A stretch of DNA of 64,000 bases. It comes from Pelomonas baiyunensis. GTDB lineage: Bacteria; Pseudomonadota; Gammaproteobacteria; Burkholderiales; Burkholderiaceae_C. The stretch covers positions 372,001 through 436,000 of the forward strand of contig NZ_JBIGIB010000001.1 of the NCBI RefSeq assembly GCF_043555935.1, read 5' to 3'. The notes under the pieces are model-generated. The model ran no database searches, was not told the origin of the DNA, and was given only the letters and a program-made list of their open reading frames with translations. Both the position numbers and the translations under genes were made by a program. The first letter of the stretch is position 1. Every line of letters starts with the position of its first letter. Below are positions 9,179 to 21,048 of this stretch, in pieces.

Positions 9179-9216
9179 CACCCCCGGCGGGCGTCGCCCG
9201 ACCTCGCCAGGGGGTG
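9179..9216 (+). terminator. Possible stem-loop after the beta-oxidation operon
   Basis: An outer inverted repeat, CACCCCC at 9179-9185 and GGGGGTG at 9210-9216, encloses an inner one, CGGGCG and CGCCCG around base 9194. It lies 8 bases after the thiolase stop. There is no T-run behind it, so it is a candidate for a Rho-assisted or weak terminator only. Confidence 0.3.
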
Positions 9217-9310
9217 CCCGTGACGAGCTGGCCCCGCCAGCGCCGCCCGGGCCTCAGGCCCCAGCACCGCACGACAATGCGCGCTTGATCACAGGCAGGA
9301 ATCGCCTTTC

Positions 9311-9844
9311 ATGAACAGACGCAAATGGCTTGGATCGTCGATGGTGCTGCTCTCGGCCGCACCCTTGGCCGGCTGCTCGGGGCGGCTCACCACGTTCACC
9401 ACCTGGCGGCAGGCGCAGCAGGCCGTGCTGGACCTGCTGTTCGTGCCCAAGGCTGTGCAGGGCAATCCCTGGAACCTCAGCCAGGTGTTGCAGCATCTCG
9501 CGCAGAGCATCGAGTTCTCGATGCAGGGCTACCCGGTGCTCAAGGGCGCCTGGTTTCGCTCGACGGTCGGCTCCGCGGCGTTTGCCGTGTTCAATGCCCG
9601 TGGCGAGATGAGCCACAGCCTGGACGAACCCATTCCCGGCGCGCCAGCCCTGGAAGCCACCCAGGCGCTGAAGGTGTCCGTGCAGCGCCTGCTGGACGCC
9701 ATGGAAGCGTTTGCCGACTTCAACGGGACGCTGCGCCCGCATTTCGCGTATGGCGAGCTGACCAAGCCGCAGTACGAGCGCGCCCACCTCATGCACCTGG
9801 CCCAGCACTGGACCCAGTTCCAGCCGCTGACCGCCCACGCCTGA
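9311..9844 (+). CDS. DUF1569 (DinB-like) secreted protein
   Basis: This 177-residue protein starts MNRRKWLGSS with a twin-arginine-like N-terminus and ends its signal region in LAGC, which could be a lipobox. The body matches the DUF1569 family: NPWNLSQVLQHLAQSIEFSM, then a four-helix DinB-like arrangement with histidines at positions suited to metal binding (HFAYGELTKPQYERAHLMHL). Family function is unknown. It lies between the beta-oxidation operon and an enoyl-CoA hydratase gene, 16 bases before the latter, so it may be co-transcribed with it. Confidence 0.75.
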   Translation: MNRRKWLGSSMVLLSAAPLAGCSGRLTTFTTWRQAQQAVLDLLFVPKAVQGNPWNLSQVLQHLAQSIEFSMQGYPVLKGAWFRSTVGSAAFAVFNARGEMSHSLDEPIPGAPALEATQALKVSVQRLLDAMEAFADFNGTLRPHFAYGELTKPQYERAHLMHLAQHWTQFQPLTAHA

Positions 9845-9860
9845 CCTGAAAGCCCCACCG

Positions 9861-10625
9861 ATGACCATCAAGACCTACACCGTCAATGGCGTTGCGACGA
9901 TCGAGATCGCCCGCCCGGAAAAGAAGAACGCCATCACGCAGGCGATGTACCAGGCCATGGCCGATGCGCTGCGCGCGGCCGACGCCGACAAGGCCGTGCG
10001 CGCCGTGCTCATCACCGGTCAGCCCGGCATCTTCACTTCGGGCAACGACCTGGAAGACTTCATGGCCGGCCCGGTGCGCGGCGAAGACGCGCCCACCTTC
10101 CAGTTCATGCACGCGCTGGTGGACTGCGGCAAGCCCGTCGTGGCGGCGGTGACGGGCGCGGCCATCGGCATCGGCACGACGATGCTGCTGCACTGCGACT
10201 TCGTGTTCGTGGCCGACGAGGCGCGCCTGGCCATGCCGTTCGTGGGCCTGGGCCTGGTGCCCGAGTTCGCGTCCAGCGTGGTGGTGCCGCAGTTGATGGG
10301 CAACGTGCGCGCGGCAGAAAAGCTGCTGCTGGGCGACCCCTTCACCGGCGAGCAGGCCGTGGAATGCGGCATCGCCAACCGTGTGCTGCCTGCCAGCGAA
10401 GTGCTGAACCACGCGCGCCGTGTGGCCGAGCGCTTCAACACCCTGGCCCCGGGCGCGGTGCGCGACAGCAAGAAGCTGATCCGTGACCCGCAGCGCGAGG
10501 CGGTCAAGGCCGCCATCACGCGCGAGGCGCAGGTCTTCGGCGCCCGTCTGCGCAGCCCCGAGGCGATGGAAGCCTTCCAGGCCTTCTTCCAAAAGCGCGC
10601 GCCCGACTTCTCGAAGTTCGAGTGA
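9861..10625 (+). CDS. Enoyl-CoA hydratase/isomerase
   Basis: This 254-residue crotonase-fold enzyme has the oxyanion-hole region TSGNDLEDFM near residues 54-63, the second oxyanion motif TGAAIGIGTTMLLHCD near 97-112, and the AMPFVGLGLVPEFASS segment. The usual first catalytic glutamate of hydratases is not obvious in the second motif, so isomerase or another crotonase activity is possible. A stand-alone hydratase in addition to the fused one suggests a different chain length or branch. Its stop overlaps the GTG start of the SGNH hydrolase, so they are translationally coupled. Confidence 0.85.
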   Translation: MTIKTYTVNGVATIEIARPEKKNAITQAMYQAMADALRAADADKAVRAVLITGQPGIFTSGNDLEDFMAGPVRGEDAPTFQFMHALVDCGKPVVAAVTGAAIGIGTTMLLHCDFVFVADEARLAMPFVGLGLVPEFASSVVVPQLMGNVRAAEKLLLGDPFTGEQAVECGIANRVLPASEVLNHARRVAERFNTLAPGAVRDSKKLIRDPQREAVKAAITREAQVFGARLRSPEAMEAFQAFFQKRAPDFSKFE

Positions 10626-11347
10626 TCGCCAAGCTCCTGCTGGGGCCGCTGCTGCTCTGGCAGGGGCGCCGGGTGCGCGCCACCGCGCTGCGGCTGCCCG
10701 AAGCGGCCGGGCCCCGTGCCGCCGAGGGCGATGCCCTGCGCGTGTTGATCGTGGGCGATTCGTCAGCGGCCGGCGTGGGCGCGCGCCATCAGGATCAAGC
10801 CCTGGCGGGGTGTCTCGCCCAGGCCTTGCGCCGCCGGCTTGGCCGGCCGGTGGGGTGGCAGCTGGTGGCAGCCAGCGGCCACGGCACGCGGGAGGCGCAC
10901 GCGCAGCTCGCGTCGGCGGTGTTGCAGCCGGCCGATGTGCTGGTGACCGCACTGGGCGTGAACGACGTGGTGGAGCAGGTGCCCGCGCGCCAAGCCTTGG
11001 CGGACCTGCACGCCCTGCACCAGCAGGCGGTGGACCGGGCTGGTGTGCAGTTCACCGTGCACTGCGCCGCGCCGCCGATGCAGCACTTCCCGCTGCTGCC
11101 GCAGCCCCTGCGCTGGTTTTTTGGCCGTGAGGCCGCGCGCTACAACGCAGCCCTTCAGGCAGCAGTGGCCGGCCAGCCGCGCCGCGTGGTGTTGCCCTTG
11201 CCGGCGGCCTTGCAGCAAGACGCCGCGCGCTGGATGGCCGAAGACGGTTTCCACCCCGGCCCCCGCGGCTACGCGCTCTGGGCCGAGGCCGTGGCCGATC
11301 AGGTGGTGATGGGCCTGGGCTTGCCGTCGTTGTCGATGGCCACGTAG
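10622..11347 (+). CDS. SGNH/GDSL-family hydrolase
   Basis: This 241-residue esterase-like protein has block I GDSSAAG near residue 43 (nucleophile serine), GHGTREAHAQL, the block III ALGVNDV and the C-terminal DGFHPGPRGYALW that supplies Asp and His of the triad. It begins at a GTG that overlaps the hydratase stop (GTGA), so it is read from the same message. The first 20 residues are hydrophobic and could be a membrane anchor or signal. The last 49 bases overlap the convergent yciA gene. Confidence 0.82.
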   Translation: MIAKLLLGPLLLWQGRRVRATALRLPEAAGPRAAEGDALRVLIVGDSSAAGVGARHQDQALAGCLAQALRRRLGRPVGWQLVAASGHGTREAHAQLASAVLQPADVLVTALGVNDVVEQVPARQALADLHALHQQAVDRAGVQFTVHCAAPPMQHFPLLPQPLRWFFGREAARYNAALQAAVAGQPRRVVLPLPAALQQDAARWMAEDGFHPGPRGYALWAEAVADQVVMGLGLPSLSMAT

Positions 11348-11700
11348 GTCAGGTTGGCTTCGGTCACCTTCACCACGTGCAGGTTCTCGGGGTCGCGCTC
11401 GGCCATCACTTCCACGTGCACCGTGATCGAGGTGCGGCCCACGCGGGTCACGGTGGCGTAGAAGCTCAGCAGGTCGCCGATGGAGACCGGCTGCTTGAAG
11501 ATGAACTCATTGACGGCCACGGTCGTCACGCGGCCGCGGGACAGGCGTGCGGGCAGGATGGAGCCGGCAATGTCCACCTGCGCCATGATCCAGCCGCCAA
11601 AAATGTCGCCGTTGGCGTTCGCGTCGGCCGGCATGGGCATCACGCGCAGAACCAGCTCGCGCTGGACACCGGCCGCAGCCGGGGTAGGGATCGAATTCAT
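11299..11700 (-). CDS. yciA: Acyl-CoA thioesterase YciA
   Basis: This 133-residue hotdog thioesterase hydrolyses short- to medium-chain acyl-CoA. The family motif NGDIFGGWIMAQVDIAGS at about residues 29-46 supplies the catalytic Asn/Asp region, and GRTSITVHVEV follows near residue 89. Length and motifs match E. coli YciA (about 132 residues). It is convergent with the SGNH gene and overlaps it by 49 bases at the 3' ends. It follows the chemoreceptor gene on the same strand with a 35-base gap. Confidence 0.9.
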   Translation of the reverse strand: MNSIPTPAAAGVQRELVLRVMPMPADANANGDIFGGWIMAQVDIAGSILPARLSRGRVTTVAVNEFIFKQPVSIGDLLSFYATVTRVGRTSITVHVEVMAERDPENLHVVKVTEANLTYVAIDNDGKPRPITT

Positions 11701-11735
11701 GCCCGGATTGTCCCTTCAGTGGCGCCGCGCGTGCC

Positions 11736-13529
11736 TTAGAAACTCGTCCAGTCGTCTTCGTCCGCTGCGGTGGCGGCCGGGGCCGGTGCGGCGCGTGGGG
11801 CCGGGCGGGCAACCGGCGCCTGCGCGGGCTTGGCGCCCGAAGGGCTGGCCTTGGCGTGGGTTTGAGGCGCGGCCGATGGGGCGGGTTCCTTCGCGGCCGG
11901 TGCGCGGCTCGGGGCGGCCGCGCTGACCTTTTCCTGACGCCGCATCTCGACGGCATCTTCCTCCGCGAGGGACTTGTCCTTCGACGTGAGCCGGAACACG
12001 CGGATGGTGTTGTGCACCAGACCCACCTGGCTGTTCAGGGCACTGGCCGACGCGGCCAGCTCTTCCACCATGGCCGCGTTCTGCTGGGTGATGGAGTCCA
12101 GATGCTGCACGGCCTCGCCCACCTGGCCCACGCCGATGGATTGCTCGCGGGCGGCGCTGTCGATTTGCTCCAGCACATGCGTCACGCGGGACACGGCGGA
12201 CATCACTTCGTCCATGCGCACCTTGGCGTCGGCCGCGCGCTGACCGCCGGCCTCGACGCGCTCGCGCGATTCCTCGATGAGCGTTCGGATCTCTTTGGCA
12301 GCGCTGCTGGTGCGCTGCGCCAGCGCGCGCACTTCAGACGCCACCACCGCGAAGCCCCGGCCCTGCTCGCCGGCGCGGGCCGCTTCCACCGCGGCGTTCA
12401 GCGCCAGGATGTTGGTTTGGAAGGCGACGCCTTCAATGACCTGGATGATGTCGCCGATGCGGCGTGACGAGTCGGCGATCTCCTGCATGGTGTCCACCAC
12501 GCTGTGCACCGCCTCTTGGCTGCGGTGGGCCACGCCGGCGGTGTCGCGCGCAAACTGCGCGCCTTCACCGGCGAGCTCGGAGGTCTGCTTCACCGTACCG
12601 CCGATCTGGTCCATGGCCGCAGCGGTTTGTTCCAGGCTGCTGGCCTGCGACTCGGTGCGGGACGACAGGTCCTGATTGCCCGCGGCAATCTCTTGCGCGC
12701 CGCCGAGCAGGTTGGCCACCTCGTGGCGCACATCCCGCACCACGGTGCGCACCGACACTGTGAGCTGGGCCAGCGCCAGCTGCAACTCACCGATCTCGCC
12801 ACGGCCGCTGACCTCGACGGCCCGGGTCAGGTCGCCCCCCGCCAGCAGGTTGGCGGTGGCGATCACCCCGCGCAAGGGCTGCACGGCGCTGACCAGCAGG
12901 CCCACGCTGGACAGCGTGGCCCCTACCGCAGCCGCCAGCACGGTGCCCCAGGTGGGCGCATCCATCGCCGCGGCGGCCGCTGGCAGGGCGGCGGCCAGCA
13001 ATGCCAGGCCCACCACGCGGCCGCGCAGTTCCGGCCGCAAGGCTTCCAGTGTGCGGCCGATCAGGTCGTTACGTTGCACCACGCCGTGGCGCAGCACGGT
13101 CACGCGGCGGCCGGCGGCGGCCTCCTCGCGCATCTTGGCGTACAGCGCCTCGGCCGCGCGGGTTTCAGTGGCATCCGGGCGGGTGCGCACCGACAGGTAG
13201 CCCACCGTGCGTGCGCCGTCGCGCACCGGCGTGGCGTTGGCTCGAACCCAGTAGTAGTCGCCGTTCTTGCGGCGGTTCTTCACCAGCGCGCTCCAGGGCA
13301 TGCCGGCTTCGATGGTGGCCCACATGTCGCGGAAGGCTTCTTCCGGCATGTCGGGGTGGCGCACCAGGTTGTGCGGCTGCCCCATCAGCTCCGCGCTGGT
13401 GTAGCCGCTCACGTTCACGAAGTTCGTGTTGCAGTAGGTGATGCGACCTTTGAGGTCCGTGATGGAGATGAGTGTTTGATCCGGCGGAAAGGAATACTCG
13501 TTCTGGGTCACCGGCAGGTTCGTACGCAT
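11736..13529 (-). CDS. PAS-domain methyl-accepting chemotaxis protein (Aer-like)
   Basis: This 597-residue chemoreceptor has an N-terminal PAS domain (residues about 20-115, ITDLKGRITYCNTNFVNVSG) and a hydrophobic hairpin at about 168-215 that anchors it from the cytoplasmic side. A HAMP-like segment and a long signalling domain with the tip IEGVAFQTNILALNAAVEAA follow. There is no periplasmic ligand domain, so it resembles Aer, which senses redox or oxygen through PAS-bound FAD. After an Ala/Pro-rich linker the protein ends DDWTSF, a WxxF tail like the pentapeptide that binds CheR/CheB. GAGAGGG precedes the ATG. Energy taxis is inferred from the architecture. Confidence 0.92.
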   Translation of the reverse strand: MRTNLPVTQNEYSFPPDQTLISITDLKGRITYCNTNFVNVSGYTSAELMGQPHNLVRHPDMPEEAFRDMWATIEAGMPWSALVKNRRKNGDYYWVRANATPVRDGARTVGYLSVRTRPDATETRAAEALYAKMREEAAAGRRVTVLRHGVVQRNDLIGRTLEALRPELRGRVVGLALLAAALPAAAAAMDAPTWGTVLAAAVGATLSSVGLLVSAVQPLRGVIATANLLAGGDLTRAVEVSGRGEIGELQLALAQLTVSVRTVVRDVRHEVANLLGGAQEIAAGNQDLSSRTESQASSLEQTAAAMDQIGGTVKQTSELAGEGAQFARDTAGVAHRSQEAVHSVVDTMQEIADSSRRIGDIIQVIEGVAFQTNILALNAAVEAARAGEQGRGFAVVASEVRALAQRTSSAAKEIRTLIEESRERVEAGGQRAADAKVRMDEVMSAVSRVTHVLEQIDSAAREQSIGVGQVGEAVQHLDSITQQNAAMVEELAASASALNSQVGLVHNTIRVFRLTSKDKSLAEEDAVEMRRQEKVSAAAPSRAPAAKEPAPSAAPQTHAKASPSGAKPAQAPVARPAPRAAPAPAATAADEDDWTSF

Positions 13530-13623
13530 GTCGCCCTCTCTCTGGTGGAACGGTGGTCCGCCGGCCGCGGTGATGCTGCGGTTCGGCGATCAGTGGTTCA
13601 GCATAGCGGCAAGACCTGACGCG

Positions 13624-16550
<2,927 letters not shown>

Positions 16551-16554
<4 letters not shown>

Positions 16555-16952
16555 GCCAGCGGGCGGCCGCGGCTCAGGCTGGCCAGGGCTTGAGCCAGCG
16601 GGTCGCGCGCCAGCGGTTTGGTCAGGAAGCCATCCGCTCCAGCGGCCAGGAAGTGGGCCTGCGTGGCCGGGTCGGCTTCACCCGACACCATCAGCACCTT
16701 GGGCCGCGCGCTGCCGGGCGGCAGGCTGCGCAGGGCGGCCAGCGTGTCTTGCCCGCCGAGGCCGGGCATGTGGATGTCCAGGAGCACCAGGTCGAAGCGC
16801 TGCTCGCGGGCGAGTTGAACGGCCTTGGCGCCGTTGTTGACCAAGGCGCCCTGGTGGCCGAGTTCACGCAGCAAGCGGGCCGCGATGCGCAGGTTCAGTG
16901 GGTCGTCGTCAACGACCAGCACGTGCAGACGGGAGTCAGGGGCGGCGGTCAT
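16551..16952 (-). CDS. Single-domain response regulator
   Basis: This 133-residue protein is just a CheY-like receiver: acidic pocket VVDDDP near residues 13-18, phospho-acceptor Asp in LVLLDIHMPGLGG near residue 59, Ser/Thr in MVSGEAD and Lys in FLTKPL near 112. There is no output domain, so it must act by protein interaction or as a phosphate shuttle for the hybrid kinase whose gene overlaps its stop. The start at 16952 was chosen because the sequence before it does not belong to a receiver. It is divergent from the ABC transporter, sharing a 63-base intergenic region. Confidence 0.9.
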
Positions 16953-17015
16953 CCGAGCCTTGCGGGAGCGGTGTTGCTTCCGTTCTACCACCGAAGCGCC
17001 GCGGACAATCACGAC

Positions 17016-18815
17016 ATGCGTCAAACCAACGATCGAATTCCCGCCGGCACCGGCCCGGCCGTGAAAGGTGACTGGGGCACGGTGCACCGGCTGCTGCCCT
17101 ACCTGTGGCGCTACCGCTGGCGCGTGGGCCTGGCGCTGGCCTTCATGGTGGGGGCCAAGCTCAGCAACGTGGGCGTGCCGCTGCTGCTCAAGCAACTGGT
17201 GGACGCGCTGGACCTCAAGCCCGGCGCGCCCGAGGCGGTGCTGGTGGTGCCGTTGGGCCTGCTGATGGCCTACGGCGCGCTGCGGCTGTTGACGTCGCTC
17301 TTCACCGAGCTGCGCGAGCTGGTGTTCGCGAAGGCGACGGAGGGCACGGCGCGCAGCATCTCGCTGCAGGTGTTTCGCCACCTGCACGCACTCAGCCTGC
17401 GCTTTCACCTGGAGCGCCAGACCGGCGGCATGACGCGCGACATCGAGCGCGGCACGCGCGCGGTGCACTCGCTCATCAGCTATTCGCTCTACAGCATCGT
17501 GCCCACGCTGATCGAGGTGGTGCTGGTGCTCACGCTGCTGGGCGTGAAGTTCGATGCCTGGTTTGCCGGCATCACGGTGGCGGCGCTGGTGGTGTACGTG
17601 GCCTTTACGGTGGTGGTGACGGAGTGGCGCACGCAGTTCCGCAAACTGCTCAATGAGCTGGACTCCGTCACGCACAGCAAGGCCATCGACTCGCTGTTGA
17701 ACTACGAGACCGTCAAGTACTTCAACAACGAATCCTTCGAGGCCCGCCGCTACGACGAAAGCCTGGAAAAGCTGCGCCGTGCCCAGCTCAAGAGCCAGAC
17801 CACGCTCTCGCTGCTCAACAGCGGCCAGCAACTCATCATCGCCACGGCGCTGGTGCTGATGTTGTGGCGGGCGACGCAGGGCGTGGTGGACGGCCGCATG
17901 AGCCTGGGCGACCTGGTGATGGTGAACGCCTTCATGATCCAGCTCTACATCCCGCTGAATTTCCTGGGCGTGCTGTACCGCGAGATCAAGCAGAGCCTGA
18001 CCGACATCGAGAAGATGTTCCGCCTGCTGGACCGTCCGCAGGAAGTGGACGACGCCCCCGGCGCGCCCGCGCTGCAGGTGCAAGGCGCGGCGGTGGTGTT
18101 CGACAACGTGCACTTTGCCTACGACGCCGAGCGGCCCATCCTGCATGGCGTGAGTTTCGAGATCCCGGCCGGGCGCAAGGTGGCGGTGGTGGGGCCCAGT
18201 GGCTCCGGCAAAAGCACGCTGGCGCGGCTGCTGTACCGGTTCTATGACATCGGCAGCGGCAGCATCCGCATCGACGGGCAAGACATCCGCCAGGTCACGC
18301 AAGACAGCCTGCGCCGGTCCATCGGCATCGTGCCGCAGGACACGGTGCTGTTCAACGACACCGTGGCCTACAACATCGCCTATGGCCGGCCCGGTGCGAG
18401 CCAGGCGGAGGTGGAGGCCGCCGCCCGCGCAGCGCACATCCACGACTTCATCGCCAGCACGCCCAAGGGTTACGACACCGTGGTGGGCGAGCGGGGGCTG
18501 AAGCTCTCCGGCGGCGAGAAGCAGCGCGTGGCGATTGCCCGCACGCTGCTCAAGAACCCGCCGCTGCTCATCTTTGACGAGGCCACCTCGGCGCTCGATT
18601 CCACCAACGAGCGGGCCATCCAGGCCGAGCTGGAGGCGGTGGGGCAGAACAAGACCGTGCTCGTGATTGCGCACCGGCTGTCCACCGTGGTGGATGCGCA
18701 TGAAATCCTGGTGCTGGAGCAGGGGCGTGTCATCGAGCGCGGCCGGCACGACGCGCTGCTGGCGCAGGGCGGCCGCTACGCCAGCATGTGGAAGTTGCAG
18801 CAGTCGGCCGACTGA
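17016..18815 (+). CDS. Atm1-type ABC transporter (fused permease and ATPase)
   Basis: This 599-residue half-transporter has six predicted membrane helices at about residues 30-320 and a C-terminal ATPase domain. Walker A is GPSGSGKST near 393, the signature LSGGEKQR near 496, and Walker B LLIFDEATSALD near 518. The membrane domain has the Atm1/HMT signature features FHLERQTGGMTRDIERG and NYETVKYFNNE, which separate it from lipid A flippases such as MsbA. Atm1 relatives export glutathione-linked or sulfur species and protect against heavy metals. The substrate here is inferred from family only. The ATG at 17016 follows the shared regulatory region with the response regulator. Confidence 0.9.
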   Translation: MRQTNDRIPAGTGPAVKGDWGTVHRLLPYLWRYRWRVGLALAFMVGAKLSNVGVPLLLKQLVDALDLKPGAPEAVLVVPLGLLMAYGALRLLTSLFTELRELVFAKATEGTARSISLQVFRHLHALSLRFHLERQTGGMTRDIERGTRAVHSLISYSLYSIVPTLIEVVLVLTLLGVKFDAWFAGITVAALVVYVAFTVVVTEWRTQFRKLLNELDSVTHSKAIDSLLNYETVKYFNNESFEARRYDESLEKLRRAQLKSQTTLSLLNSGQQLIIATALVLMLWRATQGVVDGRMSLGDLVMVNAFMIQLYIPLNFLGVLYREIKQSLTDIEKMFRLLDRPQEVDDAPGAPALQVQGAAVVFDNVHFAYDAERPILHGVSFEIPAGRKVAVVGPSGSGKSTLARLLYRFYDIGSGSIRIDGQDIRQVTQDSLRRSIGIVPQDTVLFNDTVAYNIAYGRPGASQAEVEAAARAAHIHDFIASTPKGYDTVVGERGLKLSGGEKQRVAIARTLLKNPPLLIFDEATSALDSTNERAIQAELEAVGQNKTVLVIAHRLSTVVDAHEILVLEQGRVIERGRHDALLAQGGRYASMWKLQQSAD

Positions 18816-18845
18816 CCGGCGTCGGCTTGCAGCCCTGTTGGCCGT

Positions 18846-19220
18846 TCAGTGCGGCTTCTTGGGCTTCTCGAAGTTCTTGGGTCGGTACACGTTGCCTTCC
18901 CAGACCCCGTCCACCCGGCTGTCGCGGGCATCGTGCAGGGCCGACTCGCGGGCCCGGCGAATCACGCGGTCGGCTTCGGCCGCGGCGGCGCGGGTGTCTC
19001 GCCGCTCACGCCACCAGCCGGCCAGACGCACGCCCGGCTGCTTGACGGTGTTCCATGCGCGCCGGGCTTGCGTGTCCACCCAGCGCTGCGCCCGGTAGGG
19101 CAGGGCCATGTGCACCGCCAGGGCGATGCAGACGGCCAGGCCGAGCGACGCGAGCAGGGTGTGCAACATGACTTGAGTGTGACCCATTCCAGCGGGCGAG
19201 GCCAGCCGGAATGCGTGCAT
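18846..19220 (-). CDS. Hypothetical single-helix membrane protein
   Basis: This 124-residue protein has one strongly hydrophobic segment near residues 18-40 (LLASLGLAVCIALAVHMAL) followed by a basic, arginine-rich soluble tail ending in RPKNFEKPKKPH. I do not recognise the family. The start at 19220 was chosen because AGGGAG in the last codons of the upstream gene lies six bases before it. That gene stops only two bases earlier, so the pair is probably coupled. A shorter start at 19169 would remove the first 17 residues. It is convergent with the ABC transporter. Confidence 0.6.
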   Translation of the reverse strand: MHAFRLASPAGMGHTQVMLHTLLASLGLAVCIALAVHMALPYRAQRWVDTQARRAWNTVKQPGVRLAGWWRERRDTRAAAAEADRVIRRARESALHDARDSRVDGVWEGNVYRPKNFEKPKKPH

Positions 19221-19222
19221 GT

Positions 19223-19840
19223 TCACGCTCCCTTGCGCAGGGCCCACAGCGCCAGCATGGCGTCAGGAATCTTCCGGGTGGCTTCGTCACGCGCGGCCAT
19301 CGAGCCTTCGGCCAGCGCGCCGTCCGGGCTGCCCAGCGCGGCAATCGGGGCCAGCAGCTCGGCCGTTTCGCCGTTCTCGAACCACGGGGCCCAGGCCTCG
19401 GGCGCCAGGTCCACCGCCATCAGGAAGCCGGCGGCCCAGTCCTCGGCGTCGGCGAACTCCAGGTCCTCGTCTTCGCCCTCGCCGTCGGCCACGCTGAAGA
19501 TGGGCTCCCAGGCTTGCGGGCGGTTCGTCCAGGCCCAGTCGATGGAGTGCAGGTGCCGCAGCACCAGCATCATCACCTTCTTGCGCTGCTTGCCGCTGGT
19601 GAACGGGGCCGGCTCGGGCTCCCCGTCGCCGCCCCAGACGACCGGCAGCCAGGCCGCGCCGGGCACGTCGGCCAGGTTGCGCCCGGGGGTCATCAAAAGG
19701 CCGGCCAGGTAGCCGTCCAGCGCCTCGATGTTCAGCGCGCCGTCGGTGGGCAGCGCGGCCAGCAGTTCGTCGAGGTCTTCCAGTTCCTCGTCAGAGACGG
19801 GGCGGTTGTCGGAGGCGGGGTTGTAGTGGGGGTATTCCAT
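19223..19840 (-). CDS. UPF0149 (YgfB/YecA) family protein
   Basis: This 205-residue acidic protein matches the UPF0149 family: LDELLAALPTDGALNIEALDGYLAGLL near residues 24-50, then the WLPVVWGG and DWAAGFLMAVDLAPEAW segments. It lacks the C-terminal SEC-C zinc motif that longer YecA proteins carry. The molecular role of the family is not established. It precedes the small membrane-protein gene with a 2-base gap and follows a 79-residue hypothetical gene by 24 bases, so these three may form one transcript. Confidence 0.85.
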   Translation of the reverse strand: MEYPHYNPASDNRPVSDEELEDLDELLAALPTDGALNIEALDGYLAGLLMTPGRNLADVPGAAWLPVVWGGDGEPEPAPFTSGKQRKKVMMLVLRHLHSIDWAWTNRPQAWEPIFSVADGEGEDEDLEFADAEDWAAGFLMAVDLAPEAWAPWFENGETAELLAPIAALGSPDGALAEGSMAARDEATRKIPDAMLALWALRKGA

Positions 19841-19864
19841 CGTCGGGGCGTCCTGGGCGCGGGT

Positions 19865-20104
19865 TCAGCCGTGGCGGCCGTGGCGGCTTTTGGGTTTTTT
19901 GCTGTCGAACTCGGCGAGCTGCGTTTTCAGCAGCGCCATGAGCACACGGGCGTTCTGTTCGGTCATCACCAGCAGGCTGCTGGGTTCGATGCCGTCGACC
20001 GGCGTGCGGTTCGACACCAAGGCGTCGATCTTGAACATCACCTGGCCGTGGATGTTGTTGGACGCGGCCTTGAACTTCTGGATTTCGATCTGGTGGGTTT
20101 TCAT
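19865..20104 (-). CDS. Small hypothetical protein
   Basis: This 79-residue protein begins MKTHQIEIQKFKAASNN and ends in a basic KKPKSRHGRHG tail. It has no signal peptide, membrane segment or recognised domain. The start at 20104 is preferred over an in-frame ATG at 20188 because the added residues would be Pro/Gly/Arg-rich and would overlap the divergent transposase start. It precedes the UPF0149 gene on the same strand by 24 bases. Confidence 0.5.
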   Translation of the reverse strand: MKTHQIEIQKFKAASNNIHGQVMFKIDALVSNRTPVDGIEPSSLLVMTEQNARVLMALLKTQLAEFDSKKPKSRHGRHG

Positions 20105-20186
20105 GGAGCGGGGGAAGGGCGGGCGCCCTCCAGAGGCCGGCAAGCCGCCATCTTGCCATTCCGGGCGCCGCGACTTAAGGTGGCGC

Positions 20187-21038
20187 ATGGCGCGGCCTCT
20201 TCGACTTGAGATCGCGGGTGCGGTCTACCTGATCAGTGCCCATTGCCCGTACGACCGCGGGCTGCCTGCCTTTGCCGACGCGGCTGACCACGACGCCTGG
20301 CGCGCCTTGCTGGCCCAGGCGCTGCTGAGATTCGACGCGCAGGCCCTGGCCTACGTGCTGCTGCCCGACCATTTCCACCTGCTGCTGTTCACGCGCCGGG
20401 CCAACCTGTCGCTGCTGATGCGGCACATGAATGGGGTCTACACCCAGCACCACCAGCGCCGCCACGGCGGCAGCGGCGCCTTGTTCCAAGGGCGATTTCA
20501 CGCGGTGCTGGTGGACCGTGAACACCACCTGCTGGACAGCTGCCGCTACCTGGATCTCAACCCGGTGCGGCTGGGGCTGGTGCCCACGGCGGCCGACTGG
20601 CCCGCCTCCAGCTTCCGCGCGCTGGCCGCGCTGGAGCCCGCGCCGGACTGGCTCGACGCGGCCGGCCTGCACGCGCACCTGCTGCAGCGACCGGCCCGCA
20701 CCGCCGCCCAACAGCGCCAGGCCGGCGCACGCTACGCCAGGCTGGTGGCGGCCGACCCCGGCTTTCAGCTGTGGCCCGGCCGACTGCGGGAACAGATCTT
20801 CCTGGGGGACGCTCGCTTCGCCGCGCGCATGCGGGCCCTCGCCGCGGCCCCCGGGGGCACCCCACCGCAGGCCGCCGGGTTTGACGCGTGGCTGCAGCAG
20901 GCTGACGGCATTCGTGAGCAGGCGCTGTGGTTGGCCCATACCCAGGGTGGCGTGCCTATGTCCGACCTCGCCCGGCAACTGGGGCTGTCGGTCTCGCGCA
21001 TCAGTCGCTTGATTGCCGCGGCCGAGCGGGCGTTGTGA
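20187..21038 (+). CDS. REP-associated tyrosine transposase-like protein (RAYT, Y1_Tnp)
   Basis: This 283-residue protein belongs to the Y1/HUH single-strand transposase family. The metal-binding HUH motif is DHFHLLLF near residue 60, and the helix with the likely catalytic tyrosine is DSCRYLDLNPVRLG near 117-130. The C-terminus has a helix-turn-helix (MSDLARQLGLSVSRISRLIA), a layout common in domesticated RAYTs. I saw no matching imperfect palindromes flanking it, so it may be a single-copy domesticated gene rather than an active element. It is divergent from the 79-residue hypothetical gene. Confidence 0.85.
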   Translation: MARPLRLEIAGAVYLISAHCPYDRGLPAFADAADHDAWRALLAQALLRFDAQALAYVLLPDHFHLLLFTRRANLSLLMRHMNGVYTQHHQRRHGGSGALFQGRFHAVLVDREHHLLDSCRYLDLNPVRLGLVPTAADWPASSFRALAALEPAPDWLDAAGLHAHLLQRPARTAAQQRQAGARYARLVAADPGFQLWPGRLREQIFLGDARFAARMRALAAAPGGTPPQAAGFDAWLQQADGIREQALWLAHTQGGVPMSDLARQLGLSVSRISRLIAAAERAL

Positions 21039-21048
21039 ACCCGCGCCC

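Noticed and set aside
20105..20186. REP-like palindromes beside the transposase gene
   Set aside because: Only GC-rich partial palindromes (for example GGGCGCCC) are visible and no paired, repeated unit is present.
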